Notes: generated from the sequence alone by a model not told the origin. 64,000 bases of DNA from Hahella sp. KA22 (GCF_004135205.1 NZ_CP035490.1:5571501-5635500), one strand, 5' to 3'; shown: positions 29,331-38,259, counted from the stretch's first letter. Translations and numbers: made by a program.

Positions 29331-30053
29331 TTACGCTTGGCTTAAGGCGGCGGAATTCCGCCTTATCCACTCTTCCATCTCCTTGTGGACCTCATCGGTA
29401 GCTCGTCCACTGGTTTCAATCGGCGCCCCGACTTTGACCCTTATCAATCCCGGACGCTTACTAATGCTGCCGGCAGGCCAGCAATCTCCAGCATTGTGCG
29501 CCACAGGCAGCAAAGGAACGCCCGCGCTGACAGCCAATAAAGCGCCGCCCTTGTTGTACTTACCGACCTGCCCAGGACGAACGCGCGTCCCTTCGGGGTA
29601 AATCACAACCCAATACCCTGACGTCAAACGCTCCTTTCCCTGCTTAAGCAGCTGCTTAAGCGCCGCTGACGGCTTACTCCGGTCGATGGCGATAGGTTTC
29701 AACCTCTTTAGCGCCCAACCAAAAAACGGAACCTTCATCAGCTCTTGCTTAAGCACTGTGCACTGAGGACGAAATATGACCCCTAACAAATAGGTCTCCC
29801 AAGCGCTCTGATGATTACTGACAACCACGCAGCTCGTTTTTGGAATATTCTCCAGCCCCTCGATCTCATAACGTATACCGCAGACAATACGCGCCCACCA
29901 AAGTGCGAACACATTAAACCGGGATACGATGTAATACCGCTTTTCAAAATTGACGTAAGGGCCTACCAGCATCCCAATCAAAGATGTGATGATGACGCCC
30001 CAAGCATACCCAATATAAAAAACGAAAGACCGAAATAGCTGAAATGCCTGCAC
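29331..30053 (-). CDS. plsC: 1-acyl-sn-glycerol-3-phosphate acyltransferase family protein
   Basis: A 240-residue membrane-associated lysophospholipid acyltransferase that makes phosphatidic acid or a related lipid. The HX4D box reads NHQSAWET, with glutamate in place of aspartate, a variant I know from other proteobacterial members. The acceptor motif is IYPEGTRVRPG. N-terminal membrane helix FVFYIGYAWGVIITSLIG. I choose GTG 30053, behind AAGGCGG, because the longer frame starts at a TTG (30104) without a Shine-Dalgarno. It ends 7 bp from the convergent binding-protein gene. Which of several PlsC paralogues this is cannot be told. Confidence 0.85.
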   Translation of the reverse strand: MQAFQLFRSFVFYIGYAWGVIITSLIGMLVGPYVNFEKRYYIVSRFNVFALWWARIVCGIRYEIEGLENIPKTSCVVVSNHQSAWETYLLGVIFRPQCTVLKQELMKVPFFGWALKRLKPIAIDRSKPSAALKQLLKQGKERLTSGYWVVIYPEGTRVRPGQVGKYNKGGALLAVSAGVPLLPVAHNAGDCWPAGSISKRPGLIRVKVGAPIETSGRATDEVHKEMEEWIRRNSAALSQA

Positions 30054-30120
30054 TTTTGCCCGCCTTTTTTCAATGCCCGCAAAGGATATCAACTCCCCGC
30101 CCAAAGCTGCAATGAATGTT

Positions 30121-30157
30121 ATCCCTCAACGCCCCAGAAACCCAATGTTTGAGGGAT
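30121..30157. repeat. inverted repeat upstream of plsC
   Basis: ATCCCTCAA (30121-30129) and TTGAGGGAT (30149-30157) are perfect 9-bp arms separated by 19 bp. They lie between the plsC start and the ANR box and could be an operator or a leader hairpin of plsC. Confidence 0.55.
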
Positions 30158-30202
30158 ATTGCGACTAAAGTACACCCTCTCAGACAGCCACCCGCTCACC
30201 CC

Positions 30203-30243
30203 TTGATCAATATCAAGACTCCCTTTCGGGAGCTGGATACACT
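30203..30243 (+). promoter_or_regulatory. perfect ANR/FNR box with class II promoter geometry
   Basis: TTGATCAATATCAA at 30203-30216 matches the FNR/ANR consensus TTGAT-N4-ATCAA without a mismatch. A -10-like TACACT at 30238-30243 places the predicted transcript start near 30250, so the box is centred at about -41.5, the standard position for activation of the plus-strand HemN-like gene at 30364. The minus-strand plsC also starts on the other side, and the site could act there too. Confidence 0.8.
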
Positions 30244-30363
30244 GAGCATGGAGAGAGGGGGGATCCACTTGCCAACAAGTGTGACAGCAGGCGCGCGCGC
30301 CAAATCGCTGACAATGATAGTCAAACGCGCGCAGATGTTTTCTTACCTGGTTGGAGACCCAAT

Positions 30364-31380
30364 ATGCCAGTTGGAAAGGTTGTCGAACAAGCGATACAAA
30401 ATGGGGGTAATGATAGCTGGGTTTATTTGCTCAACTCCCCCCCTAAAGAGTTCTCCAGTGAAAACTGGAGCGCCCTGGACGAGGGAGCCTATGACGCGGA
30501 CTATCGCAACAGCTCTCTGGCTCGATATTATGAAGGCGGGTTCGCATTGAGCGTTCAGGCGCCCTGCTTTAATACACTTGTCAGCGCGGAAAATTACACC
30601 CGCAGACTCCCATCTATGAATGCAAATTTGCAAAAGTACATCGACTATGTCGTGAAAGAAGTGAGACTACTCAAGCAAAGCCTCCCCGTCGGCAGTCAGG
30701 TTAAGTACCTGCATTGGTTCGGCGATCTGGTTCGCCAGCTCACTCCCGCAGCGCAGACGCAGGTGATGTACTATTTAGGTCGGGAGTTCAAACTGAGCTT
30801 CGGCGCCGACGCACGCCATGTCATTGAATTGGACGCTCGCCCTGAGTCCGAGGAAGCGCTAGCCCTGATCAAAGGATTGGGCTTCAATATCATCTGCATC
30901 AATGATCCCGGCGAATACGCACAGTCCTTCCCTATTGAGAACCTTAAGGATTGGCTGCAGACCATTCGGGCATTCGACTTCAAAGCCGTTTACCTGCGCC
31001 TGAAAGTGACTCCTGCGACCGTCGCCGCACTATCCGAGCATCTTGAAGAAATTCTGACAGAGAGACCGCAAGGCATCCTACTTTCCAGCCATAAAACGGA
31101 ATTCGCCAGCACATCAGGCCTGGAAGCCGCGCAAAAAGATTTCAAGCGACGCATTAAGTCCGCATCGTTTATCCCGATCACGCAGGACTTTTTCGCACTA
31201 CCCTGGACAGGCTTGATTAGCCAAGGAGTCAGTTGCCTGCATGGCGTTGGGCTGGGCGCTTTTTCTTACACGCCCCACTATCAATTGCGCAACGCCACAC
31301 AGTTGGACGACTACTACAAGACCCTGGATAACAGCGAGCTTCCAGCAAGAGCAATTCGCTACACTCAAACCCAGTTGTAA
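30364..31380 (+). CDS. HemN-like protein lacking the radical-SAM residues (probable pseudoenzyme)
   Basis: A 338-residue protein that lines up with oxygen-independent coproporphyrinogen III oxidase HemN from its SAM core onward. FALSVQAPCFNTLVSAENY at about 60-78 aligns with the HemN cluster loop, but the CxxxCxxC cysteines become F69, V73 and E76. The SAM-binding LHWGGGTP becomes LHWFGDLV (116-123). Other core strands are kept (VIELDARPE, and GVGLGAFSY near the end). The C-terminal HemN domain is missing (HemN is about 457 residues). It therefore cannot do radical-SAM chemistry. The frame is intact, TTGGAGA precedes the start, and a perfect ANR box drives it, so it is probably expressed. hemN is next to anr in Pseudomonas, which supports the descent. 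Confidence 0.75.
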   Translation: MPVGKVVEQAIQNGGNDSWVYLLNSPPKEFSSENWSALDEGAYDADYRNSSLARYYEGGFALSVQAPCFNTLVSAENYTRRLPSMNANLQKYIDYVVKEVRLLKQSLPVGSQVKYLHWFGDLVRQLTPAAQTQVMYYLGREFKLSFGADARHVIELDARPESEEALALIKGLGFNIICINDPGEYAQSFPIENLKDWLQTIRAFDFKAVYLRLKVTPATVAALSEHLEEILTERPQGILLSSHKTEFASTSGLEAAQKDFKRRIKSASFIPITQDFFALPWTGLISQGVSCLHGVGLGAFSYTPHYQLRNATQLDDYYKTLDNSELPARAIRYTQTQL

Positions 31381-31523
31381 CAAAAGGTGAAAACAATGTA
31401 AAAACAAAGGCGAGCGTAGGTTTCCCTGTAAATTTCCCATCGTAGGGATTTGCTTTTAAATAGCTATTGGCTATCCTAGAAGCCTCTTTAAGCAGTTTCA
31501 CTCATCCAGCCACGAGGCAACCG

Positions 31524-32303
31524 ATGGAAAGCAAGCATATAGCAACCTCCTCTCCTTTTAGCTTACACAGAGGCTGCCACGAATGTAATTTGAGCAAGCT
31601 TTGCATTCCTATCGCGGTTGGGGCTGAAGATATTGATCGTCTGGAAGAAATCATTCGTCAGGGCAAAATGCTCAATCGCGGCGAATATATCTTTGAGCAA
31701 CACACCCCATTCCGCTCGTGCTTCGCAGTTCGTAGCGGCGCGATCAAAACATTCACCGTATCTGAGGAAGGCGAGGAACAGGTCACTGGCTTTTATCTGC
31801 CTGGCGAGATTATCGGCCTGGACAGCGTTAGCATGGAAAAATATTCCTGCTCCGCCGTCGCCCTTGAGCGCACCAGCGTATGCGAAATTCCTCTGGAAAA
31901 GTTTGAAGACCTTGCTTCGGACATCCCCAGCCTGCAACACCACTTTTTCTCATTAATGAGCAAAGAGATTCAGGAAAGCAGGCAGCTCACGATGCTACTA
32001 AGCAAAAATTCAGCGGAAGAGCGTATAGCCTCTCTGTTATTATCCCTGTCGACCCGCTTCAGTCGTCGTCGCCTGTCCGGCACAAACTTCAGACTTCCTA
32101 TGCCTCGCAGCGATATCGGCAACTATTTAGGCTTGGCCGTCGAAACTGTCAGCCGGGTCATTACCCGCTTCCAGAACAACGGCATTATAAAAGTTCAAGG
32201 AAGGGAAGTTCAGATATTGCAATTGGACGAACTACAGAAAATTCTTCGCCACGACACCAAGTGCCTGGAGCAGCAGAAGGAATCAGCCCTTAACGCTCGT
32301 TAA
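31524..32303 (+). CDS. anr: FNR/ANR-family oxygen-sensing transcriptional regulator
   Basis: A 259-residue Crp/Fnr regulator that switches on anaerobic genes when its 4Fe-4S cluster is intact. The N-terminal cluster cysteines are in GCHECNLSKLC and the fourth is in the segment around YSCSAVALERTSVC. The cyclic-nucleotide-like barrel contains FAVRSGAIKTF. The HTH reads MPRSDIGNYLGLAVETVSRVITRF, with the ExxSR of the FNR recognition helix, which reads TTGAT half-sites. The ATG at 31524 is chosen because GAGG lies 6 bp upstream and the longer frame (to 31467) is unlike any relative. The HemN-like gene upstream carries a matching box. Confidence 0.95.
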   Translation: MESKHIATSSPFSLHRGCHECNLSKLCIPIAVGAEDIDRLEEIIRQGKMLNRGEYIFEQHTPFRSCFAVRSGAIKTFTVSEEGEEQVTGFYLPGEIIGLDSVSMEKYSCSAVALERTSVCEIPLEKFEDLASDIPSLQHHFFSLMSKEIQESRQLTMLLSKNSAEERIASLLLSLSTRFSRRRLSGTNFRLPMPRSDIGNYLGLAVETVSRVITRFQNNGIIKVQGREVQILQLDELQKILRHDTKCLEQQKESALNAR

Positions 32304-33217
32304 CGGGTCTCTTCCAGGCAGTTTTCAGCCGCTTTTACACCGCCACGCTGCTGGCATTGTTCAATCAACGCCGGCAGATAGCGGCGCCAGGGAAGCTGCT
32401 TAACGCCAAAGGTGTTGCGCAGCTTGATACACCCCAACGCGCCATTCGCCGGAAGCGCCACCCCCGGTAATACATCAGCGCCCTTTTTCTCGATCAGGGC
32501 CTGCAACATCTCTTCCTGCCCAAACGCCTGCAGCACAATCGCCTTCAGCAACTCATAGTGGGTGACAGCTTCAGCGCCAGCATAGTGGTAAACACCCCAC
32601 ACAGAGATATTACAACTCAACTGCTTAATAACCGCGTCTACAACTCTCGCCACATCATCCACCGCCACGGGAGTCAGCTGCATATCGGTGCTGGCGTTCA
32701 GACGCTTTCCTGAAGACAGCGCAGAAAGCATGGTCTGCAACCAGCCTTGGGCGCCCGCCTCCAGCAACCACCCGACCCTCAAGATCAGATGCTTGCTATA
32801 GTTTTCCTGAAGCCATTGTTCGCTCTGCAGTTTAGTCCGCCCATACACTGAAAGAGGACGTCCTTTGTTGGCGGAAATATAGGGATTCTTTTTGACGCCA
32901 TCAAAAACAAGATGGCTGGAGAGGTGAATAATCGGCGCCTTCCATAAAGCCGCCACTTCCGCCACCGCCTCGCAAGCGGACACATTAACCTGATAGGCCA
33001 AATCCGGATGCTGCTCCGCTTTAAATAAGTCGCCCATCTCCGCAGCATGAACAACAAAATCCGCAGAGGGCATCGCTCTCATTGCTCGCACGATCGCATC
33101 ATTGGTCATCAGAAACTGCTCGTAGGGAACGCCCTCCACCGCTATGCCGCTCTGCTGCAAACGCTGAGCTATAGCCTTACCTAATGGCGAATCGACTCCC
33201 GTCACACAAACAATCAC
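32300..33217 (-). CDS. dTDP-4-dehydrorhamnose reductase-like protein
   Basis: A 305-residue NAD(P)-dependent sugar-nucleotide reductase of the RmlD/extended SDR type. The cofactor site is VCVTGVDSPLGKAIAQRL. The catalytic tyrosine-lysine lies in SVYGRTKLQSEQWL and HLSSHLVFDG precedes it. It differs from housekeeping RmlD by lacking any rml gene nearby, and similar stand-alone proteins are common in Pseudomonas-like bacteria with unknown substrates. It converges on anr with a 4-bp overlap of the stops. Confidence 0.8.
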   Translation of the reverse strand: MIVCVTGVDSPLGKAIAQRLQQSGIAVEGVPYEQFLMTNDAIVRAMRAMPSADFVVHAAEMGDLFKAEQHPDLAYQVNVSACEAVAEVAALWKAPIIHLSSHLVFDGVKKNPYISANKGRPLSVYGRTKLQSEQWLQENYSKHLILRVGWLLEAGAQGWLQTMLSALSSGKRLNASTDMQLTPVAVDDVARVVDAVIKQLSCNISVWGVYHYAGAEAVTHYELLKAIVLQAFGQEEMLQALIEKKGADVLPGVALPANGALGCIKLRNTFGVKQLPWRRYLPALIEQCQQRGGVKAAENCLEETR

Positions 33218-33370
33218 TCATGTACCCCTTAAATGTATCTCGTAGCCTTTAGCGCCCCTGGAATGCGGACCGCCTGAAGATATTATGTTAACAATATTGG
33301 CTGCTTGAAGGGATTTTCGCAAACCCGATACCCCGGGCTTTATCCCCATTCTCCAGCTTAACGCTGCACC

Positions 33371-34495
33371 TTAAACCCCTTCCGAGCGATTAAGGTATAC
33401 CCTGGGAACACGCGAGGTCATACCCGTAAATAAAGTATAGGAGATTGTTGACGCATATCCTGCAACCTCATCAGCGGAAACAGCCCCACCCCACAACTCC
33501 ACCTCCGACCCAATACGCGCCTCTGGAATATGAGAAATATCCACCGTCAACATATCCATGGATACCCGCCCGATAACGCTTGTCCGCTTACCGCACACGG
33601 CGACAGGCGCACCATTCCGCATCTGTCTTGGATATCCATCGCCATACCCTACAGCAACCACCCCCATTCTTGTTGGACCGTTCGCAGTCCAGGCGGCGCC
33701 ATAGCCAATAGAATCTCCAGCTTGCAGCTCCCGGGTAGCAATCAAGCGTGACTCAAAAGACATTACTGGCTTCAAGCCAAAGTCCGCCCCTGTCTTATCC
33801 GCCATAGGTGATGCGCCGTACATCGCAATACCTGGGCGCACCCAATCCAGATGAGTTTCCGGATATTGCAACAAGGCGGCCGAGTTAGCGGAGGAGTAAC
33901 TCCAGCCGCCCGATCCCGCCACCTGCATACCAGCTTGAAACGCGCGCCACTGCTTCTGTTGCAATAAGCTATCCAGTTCGTCAGCGCATGCGAAGTGGGT
34001 CATCAACCCAATAACAGAAAGCCCGGGAAACTGCCGCAGCATTTCAGCAACGCCAGCCAGTTTATTTAACGGCAATCCCAACCGGTTCATACCTGTATTC
34101 AACTTGATCCAGGTTTGCATCCGGGCGGAATTAGGACCGGCCTTGCGCAAAGGAGCCACCTCGGACAGCATGTCCAATTGCTCCATATCATGCACAACCC
34201 ACTCTATATCGCGCCAACGAGTGGAGTCAGCCAACTCCTCTGAGCTATAAAATCCTTCCAACACTAAAAGCGGCGTCGTAATACCCGCTTCACGCAGGCT
34301 CACCGCCTCATCGTAGCAGGCCACCGCCAGTTTAGGAGCCTCCCCTTTCAGGGCGCGAGCGATTTCCACTGCGCCATGGCCATATGCATCAGCTTTAATT
34401 ACCGCCGCACAACGAGCGTTTTTAGCAATGGAATTCAGCAAACGAATATTGTGACGCAATGCGTCCAGATCAATAAGAGCGCGGGATGGACGCAT
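33371..34495 (-). CDS. alr: alanine racemase
   Basis: A 374-residue PLP enzyme that makes D-alanine for peptidoglycan. The PLP lysine is in AVIKADAYGHGAVEIA and the catalytic tyrosine region is DSIGYGAAWTA. The C-terminal domain has RVSMDMLTVDISHIP. It begins one base before the end of dnaB (TAATG), so the two are translationally coupled, the dnaB-alr order of many gammaproteobacteria. Confidence 0.96.
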   Translation of the reverse strand: MRPSRALIDLDALRHNIRLLNSIAKNARCAAVIKADAYGHGAVEIARALKGEAPKLAVACYDEAVSLREAGITTPLLVLEGFYSSEELADSTRWRDIEWVVHDMEQLDMLSEVAPLRKAGPNSARMQTWIKLNTGMNRLGLPLNKLAGVAEMLRQFPGLSVIGLMTHFACADELDSLLQQKQWRAFQAGMQVAGSGGWSYSSANSAALLQYPETHLDWVRPGIAMYGASPMADKTGADFGLKPVMSFESRLIATRELQAGDSIGYGAAWTANGPTRMGVVAVGYGDGYPRQMRNGAPVAVCGKRTSVIGRVSMDMLTVDISHIPEARIGSEVELWGGAVSADEVAGYASTISYTLFTGMTSRVPRVYLNRSEGV

Positions 34496-35925
34496 TACTC
34501 GTAGTCTCCCCCGCCATAATCGTGAGCCAAATCTTCAAACCTTGTGAATTTACCCATGAACGCCAAGCGCACCGTTCCGATAGGGCCGTTACGCTGCTTA
34601 CCGATAATAATTTCCGCAATACCTTTGTCCGGGCTGTCTTCGTGATAGACCTCATCCCGGTAGATGAACATGATCAAGTCAGCGTCCTGCTCAATCGCTC
34701 CAGATTCCCGCAAGTCAGAGTTAACTGGCCGCTTATTGGGTCGCTGCTCCAAACTACGGTTAAGCTGGGACAAGGCGACCACAGGACAGTTCAGCTCCTT
34801 CGCCAATGCTTTCAAGCCCCGCGAAATTTCTGAAATCTCGGCCGTACGTCCTTCCGTCATTCCCGGCACCCTCATCAACTGAAGGTAATCCACCATGATC
34901 AAGCCAATTTCACCATTATGATCCCGCGCCACCCTTCTCGCCCGGGAGCGCATTTCCGTCGGACTTAACGCCGCGGTATCGTCGATGTATAACGGCTTGT
35001 CTTTCAACATGTTAACGGCCGATGTAAGACGTGGCCAGTCGTCCTCATCCAGCTTTCCACTTCTTACTTTGGTCTGATCAATTCGCCCCAGAGATGACAG
35101 CATACGCATAACGATAGAGTCGGAAGGCATCTCCATACTAAAGACCAAGACGGGCTTGCCCCCCAGTATCAGCGCGTTCTCCACCAGGTTCATCGCAAAC
35201 GTGGTCTTACCCATGGAAGGACGACCGGCAACGATAATCAGATCTGAAGACTGCATCCCCGAGGTACGGTCATCCAGATCGCGAAACCCCGTGGTAACGC
35301 CTGTGATAGCCCCATCTGAGTGGAACAGCTCATCAATTTTCTTGAGCGTCTTCGTTAGAATCGGATTGACCGACTCAGGCCCACCCTGATTGGGTCGCGA
35401 TTCCGCTATCTGAAAGACTCGCCGCTCCGCATCATCCAACACCTCTGTGCTGGTGCGTCCTTCCGTCTGGTAGGCCTCATCGGCGATCTCATTCGCGACT
35501 GTAATCAACTGACGCAATACAGAACGTTCGCGAATGATTTCCGCATAGGCGCGAATATTGGCGGCGCTGGGCGTATTCTTGGCCAGCTCACTCAGATAGG
35601 CCAACCCTCCCGCAGAGTTCAACTCACTGCGATTATCCAGCTCTTCTGAGACAGTGATGGCGTCCAGTGGACTGCCAAGATTCGCCAATCGGGAAATTGA
35701 GCCAAATATCAGGCGGTGGTCCAGACGATAAAAGTCTTTTGCTGTAATGATGTCTGAAATCTTGTCCCAGCTGGCGTTGTCCAGCATCAGACCACCCAGA
35801 ACGGACTGCTCCGCCTCAATCGAGTGAGGCGGAGCCTTTATCGCAGAGGAACCAACCAGGGCGGCGCTTGGGCCCTGTCCTTCCGAAGACTTGACCGAAT
35901 CTTTACGTATTACTGACTCATTCAT
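34495..35925 (-). CDS. dnaB: replicative DNA helicase DnaB
   Basis: A 476-residue hexameric fork helicase. The N-terminal primase-interacting domain (about 25-130) begins PPHSIEAEQSVLGGLMLDN. The RecA-like motor has Walker A AGRPSMGKTTFAMNLVENA and Walker B IGLIMVDYLQLM, then SRGLKALAKELNCPVVALSQLNRSLEQR with the arginine finger region. There is no intein. Length is normal (E. coli 471). It is the upstream partner of alr. Confidence 0.97.
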   Translation of the reverse strand: MNESVIRKDSVKSSEGQGPSAALVGSSAIKAPPHSIEAEQSVLGGLMLDNASWDKISDIITAKDFYRLDHRLIFGSISRLANLGSPLDAITVSEELDNRSELNSAGGLAYLSELAKNTPSAANIRAYAEIIRERSVLRQLITVANEIADEAYQTEGRTSTEVLDDAERRVFQIAESRPNQGGPESVNPILTKTLKKIDELFHSDGAITGVTTGFRDLDDRTSGMQSSDLIIVAGRPSMGKTTFAMNLVENALILGGKPVLVFSMEMPSDSIVMRMLSSLGRIDQTKVRSGKLDEDDWPRLTSAVNMLKDKPLYIDDTAALSPTEMRSRARRVARDHNGEIGLIMVDYLQLMRVPGMTEGRTAEISEISRGLKALAKELNCPVVALSQLNRSLEQRPNKRPVNSDLRESGAIEQDADLIMFIYRDEVYHEDSPDKGIAEIIIGKQRNGPIGTVRLAFMGKFTRFEDLAHDYGGGDYE

Positions 35926-36013
35926 AATGACTTGCAGAGCTTTTAAGAGTAGCGCTTATTATCGCTAATTTGCGGGCATGGACAACACGACTATGGTGAA
36001 GACTTAGGAGCAT

Positions 36014-36049
36014 AAAAAAAGGCAGTGCGCATGGAGCGGACTGCCTTTT
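36014..36049 (-). terminator. intrinsic terminator of the rpsF-rpsR-rplI operon
   Basis: AAAAGGCAGT (36017-36026) pairs with ACTGCCTTTT (36040-36049). On the minus strand the stem is followed by a T-run, 17 bp after the rplI stop. Confidence 0.92.
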
Positions 36050-36065
36050 CTTGTATAACCGGAGA

Positions 36066-36512
36066 TTACTCGCCGACTACGATTACCTTAACGGTAGCTG
36101 TAACGTCAGTGTGCATCTGTACGTCTACTTCGTACTCACCGGTGTTGCGCAGAGCGCCTTCAGGCAAGCGAACTTCGCTTTTCTCAACTTCAACGCCCAA
36201 AGCAGTCACGGCGTCAGCAATGTCTTTAGTACCAACAGAGCCGAACAACTTACCTTCGTCGCCAGATTTAGCAACGATGGTCACTTCTTTACCGTTGATA
36301 GCTTCTGCACGAGCCTGAGCTTCGGACAGCTTCTCGGCAGCCGCTTTTTCAAGCTCTGCGCGACGAGCTTCGAACTGCTCTACATTCGCTTTAGTTGCAG
36401 GAACAGCTTTGCCGTAAGGCACCAGAAAGTTACGGCCATAACCAGCGCGAACCTTAACTTTATCGCCAAGGTTTCCGAGGTTGGCTACTTTTTCGAGAAG
36501 AATAACTTCCAT
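36066..36512 (-). CDS. rplI: 50S ribosomal protein L9
   Basis: A 148-residue ribosomal protein that bridges neighbouring subunits. Start [19 protein letters not shown], followed by [20 protein letters not shown], a long connecting helix and a C-terminal domain with [16 protein letters not shown]. The start at 36512 is chosen by family alignment and GAGG 8 bp upstream; the frame is open to 36602 but only reads the rpsR-rplI spacer. It is the last gene of the operon. Confidence 0.97.
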   Translation of the reverse strand: MEVILLEKVANLGNLGDKVKVRAGYGRNFLVPYGKAVPATKANVEQFEARRAELEKAAAEKLSEAQARAEAINGKEVTIVAKSGDEGKLFGSVGTKDIADAVTALGVEVEKSEVRLPEGALRNTGEYEVDVQMHTDVTATVKVIVVGE

Positions 36513-36536
36513 CTTGTTTACCTCAAATCTTGTAAC

Positions 36537-36562
36537 AATCGGAAGCTTCTCAGCTTCCGATT
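36537..36562. repeat. perfect 11-bp hairpin in the rpsR-rplI spacer
   Basis: AATCGGAAGCT and AGCTTCCGATT flank a TCTC loop. On the minus strand the transcript would form it 24 nt before the rplI start; no T-run follows. A second hairpin CCATTTCA/TGAAATGG lies at 36594-36617. Confidence 0.75.
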
Positions 36563-36634
36563 GGCAAACCTTTAAGAACCTGATTTTTCTGGACCATTTC
36601 ACTTAATGATGAAATGGCGGGAAAGTTCAGGCGC

Positions 36635-36865
36635 TTAGTCGTCGTGGCGATCAGTGTAAGGCAGCAGAGCCAGGTAACGCGCACGCTTGATAGCAGTGGC
36701 GAGCTGACGCTGGTAACGCGCCTTAGTGCCGGTGATGCGGCTTGGCACGATTTTGCCAGTCTCAGTGATGTAGCCTTTCAATACTTCTACATCTTTGTAA
36801 TCAATTTCTTTTACGCCTTCGGCAGTAAAACGGCAGAACTTTCTTCTGCGAAAGAAACGAGCCAT
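36635..36865 (-). CDS. rpsR: 30S ribosomal protein S18
   Basis: A 76-residue ribosomal protein that pairs with S6 on the platform. Start [25 protein letters not shown]; the conserved block [32 protein letters not shown] covers the 16S contact. It lies 17 bp after rpsF. GGAGG is seen upstream of the start (CCTCC on the plus strand at 36872-36876). Confidence 0.98.
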
Positions 36866-36882
36866 GGGTAGCCTCCTATAAC

Positions 36883-37311
36883 TTATTCGTCGTTGCTGTC
36901 TTCGTCGTCAGAATCGTCGTCAGAGTCGTCAACGTCGTCTGCAACGACGCGAGCGGGACGATCTTCGCCACGAGGAGCGCGTTGTTCGCGGGACTCAGCT
37001 GCTTTGATGGGCGACACTTCGGTCACAGCATCCTTACGACGGATAACCAGGTCACGGAGGATGGCGTCGTTAAAGCGGAAGTTGTGCATCAGTTCGTCGA
37101 TGACTTCTTGAGAACACTCAATATTCATCAACACATAGTGCGCTTTGTGAATTTTGTTGATGGGATAAGCCATGTGGCGGCGACCCCAGTCTTCCAGACG
37201 GTGAACCTTACCGCCGCCAGCGTTTACGCTGGAGGTGTAACGCTCAACCATTGCAGGCACCTGCTCGCTTTGATCAGGATGAACCATGATCACGATTTCG
37301 TAGTGACGCAT
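36883..37311 (-). CDS. rpsF: 30S ribosomal protein S6
   Basis: A 142-residue S6, first gene of rpsF-rpsR-rplI. The ferredoxin-like core [35 protein letters not shown] and [10 protein letters not shown] is complete. An unusually long acidic tail ([18 protein letters not shown]) extends the C terminus, where E. coli S6 has glutamates added by RimK. A retropepsin-like gene of the RimK-associated family is found elsewhere in this window. Confidence 0.97.
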
Positions 37312-37437
37312 TGTAGCTCCCTTCGGTTTAACAGCCTTACGTTGCGTTTTCGTAAAGCAAGGAGTTGATGGTGGTTTTAAGAGGGCAGCATTCTATGCCT
37401 GTTCAGCAAGACTTGCAAGCCCGAAAACGAACACAAA

Positions 37438-38181
37438 CTAACCAAACTGGCGCTGTCGAACTACCTCAAACAGGCACACGCCTGTGGCGACGGACACATT
37501 CAGACTGCTGACTTCACCCAACATGGGAATATTGACGAGACTGTCGCAGTTTTCGCGGGTCAGGCGGCGCATTCCCTTATCCTCCGCCCCCATCACAATA
37601 GCGATTGAGCCCTTAAGGTCAGCCTGGTATAGACTTTGCTCAGCTTCGCCGGCCGCGCCAACCAGCCAGACGCCATAAGTTTGAATGTGCTTCAACGTAC
37701 GCGCCAGATTCGTAACGCGAATCAGCGGCGTTACCTCTGCAGCCCCACAAGCCACTTTTCTAGCCGCCGCATTCAACGGAGCGGATTTATCCTTCGGCAC
37801 GATGACGGCGTGCACGCCCGCTGCGTTAGCGGAACGGAGACAGGCTCCAAGGTTATGAGGATCCGTAACGCCATCCAAGACGAGCAACAACGCCGGCTCC
37901 TCCAATTTCTCAAGCAACTCCTCCAAATCGGTTTCATTGCTCATCCGGTCCGCTTTCAGATAAGCCACAACCCCCTGATGCGCACCGTCAGCCGCCTTAT
38001 CCAACGCTGACTTACCTACCTGAGTAAAGGGCACCCGACGCTCTTGAGCCAGTTGCGCTATCTCCTGCAAGCGATGATCATGGCGCTGCTCCGATAGCAG
38101 TAAACGATCAATTTTACCCGGATGCTTCTGCAGTAGCGCTCTTACCGCATGCATCCCAAACACAATGTTTGATTCAGACAC
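37438..38181 (-). CDS. rlmB: 23S rRNA (guanosine-2'-O-)-methyltransferase RlmB
   Basis: A 247-residue SPOUT-class enzyme that methylates G2251 of 23S rRNA. The N-terminal substrate-binding domain begins NIVFGMHAVRALLQKHP. The knotted SAM domain has LDGVTDPHNLGACLRSANA, VMGAEDKGMRRLTRENCD and IPMLGEVSSLNVSVATGV. It lies 78 bp downstream of rnr, the conserved rnr-rlmB order, upstream of rpsF. Confidence 0.96.
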   Translation of the reverse strand: MSESNIVFGMHAVRALLQKHPGKIDRLLLSEQRHDHRLQEIAQLAQERRVPFTQVGKSALDKAADGAHQGVVAYLKADRMSNETDLEELLEKLEEPALLLVLDGVTDPHNLGACLRSANAAGVHAVIVPKDKSAPLNAAARKVACGAAEVTPLIRVTNLARTLKHIQTYGVWLVGAAGEAEQSLYQADLKGSIAIVMGAEDKGMRRLTRENCDSLVNIPMLGEVSSLNVSVATGVCLFEVVRQRQFG

Positions 38182-38259
38182 AGTTAAACTCGTTCCGTAC
38201 GTTAAAAAACCGGCATTCTACCGGTTTAGTGTTTGCTTTACGCCAGCTTTTTCATACTG

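Noticed and set aside
29331-30053. HX4E instead of HX4D in the PlsC-like protein as an inactivating change
   Set aside because: The same glutamate variant is, to my knowledge, common in proteobacterial lysophospholipid acyltransferases, and the EGTR motif is intact.
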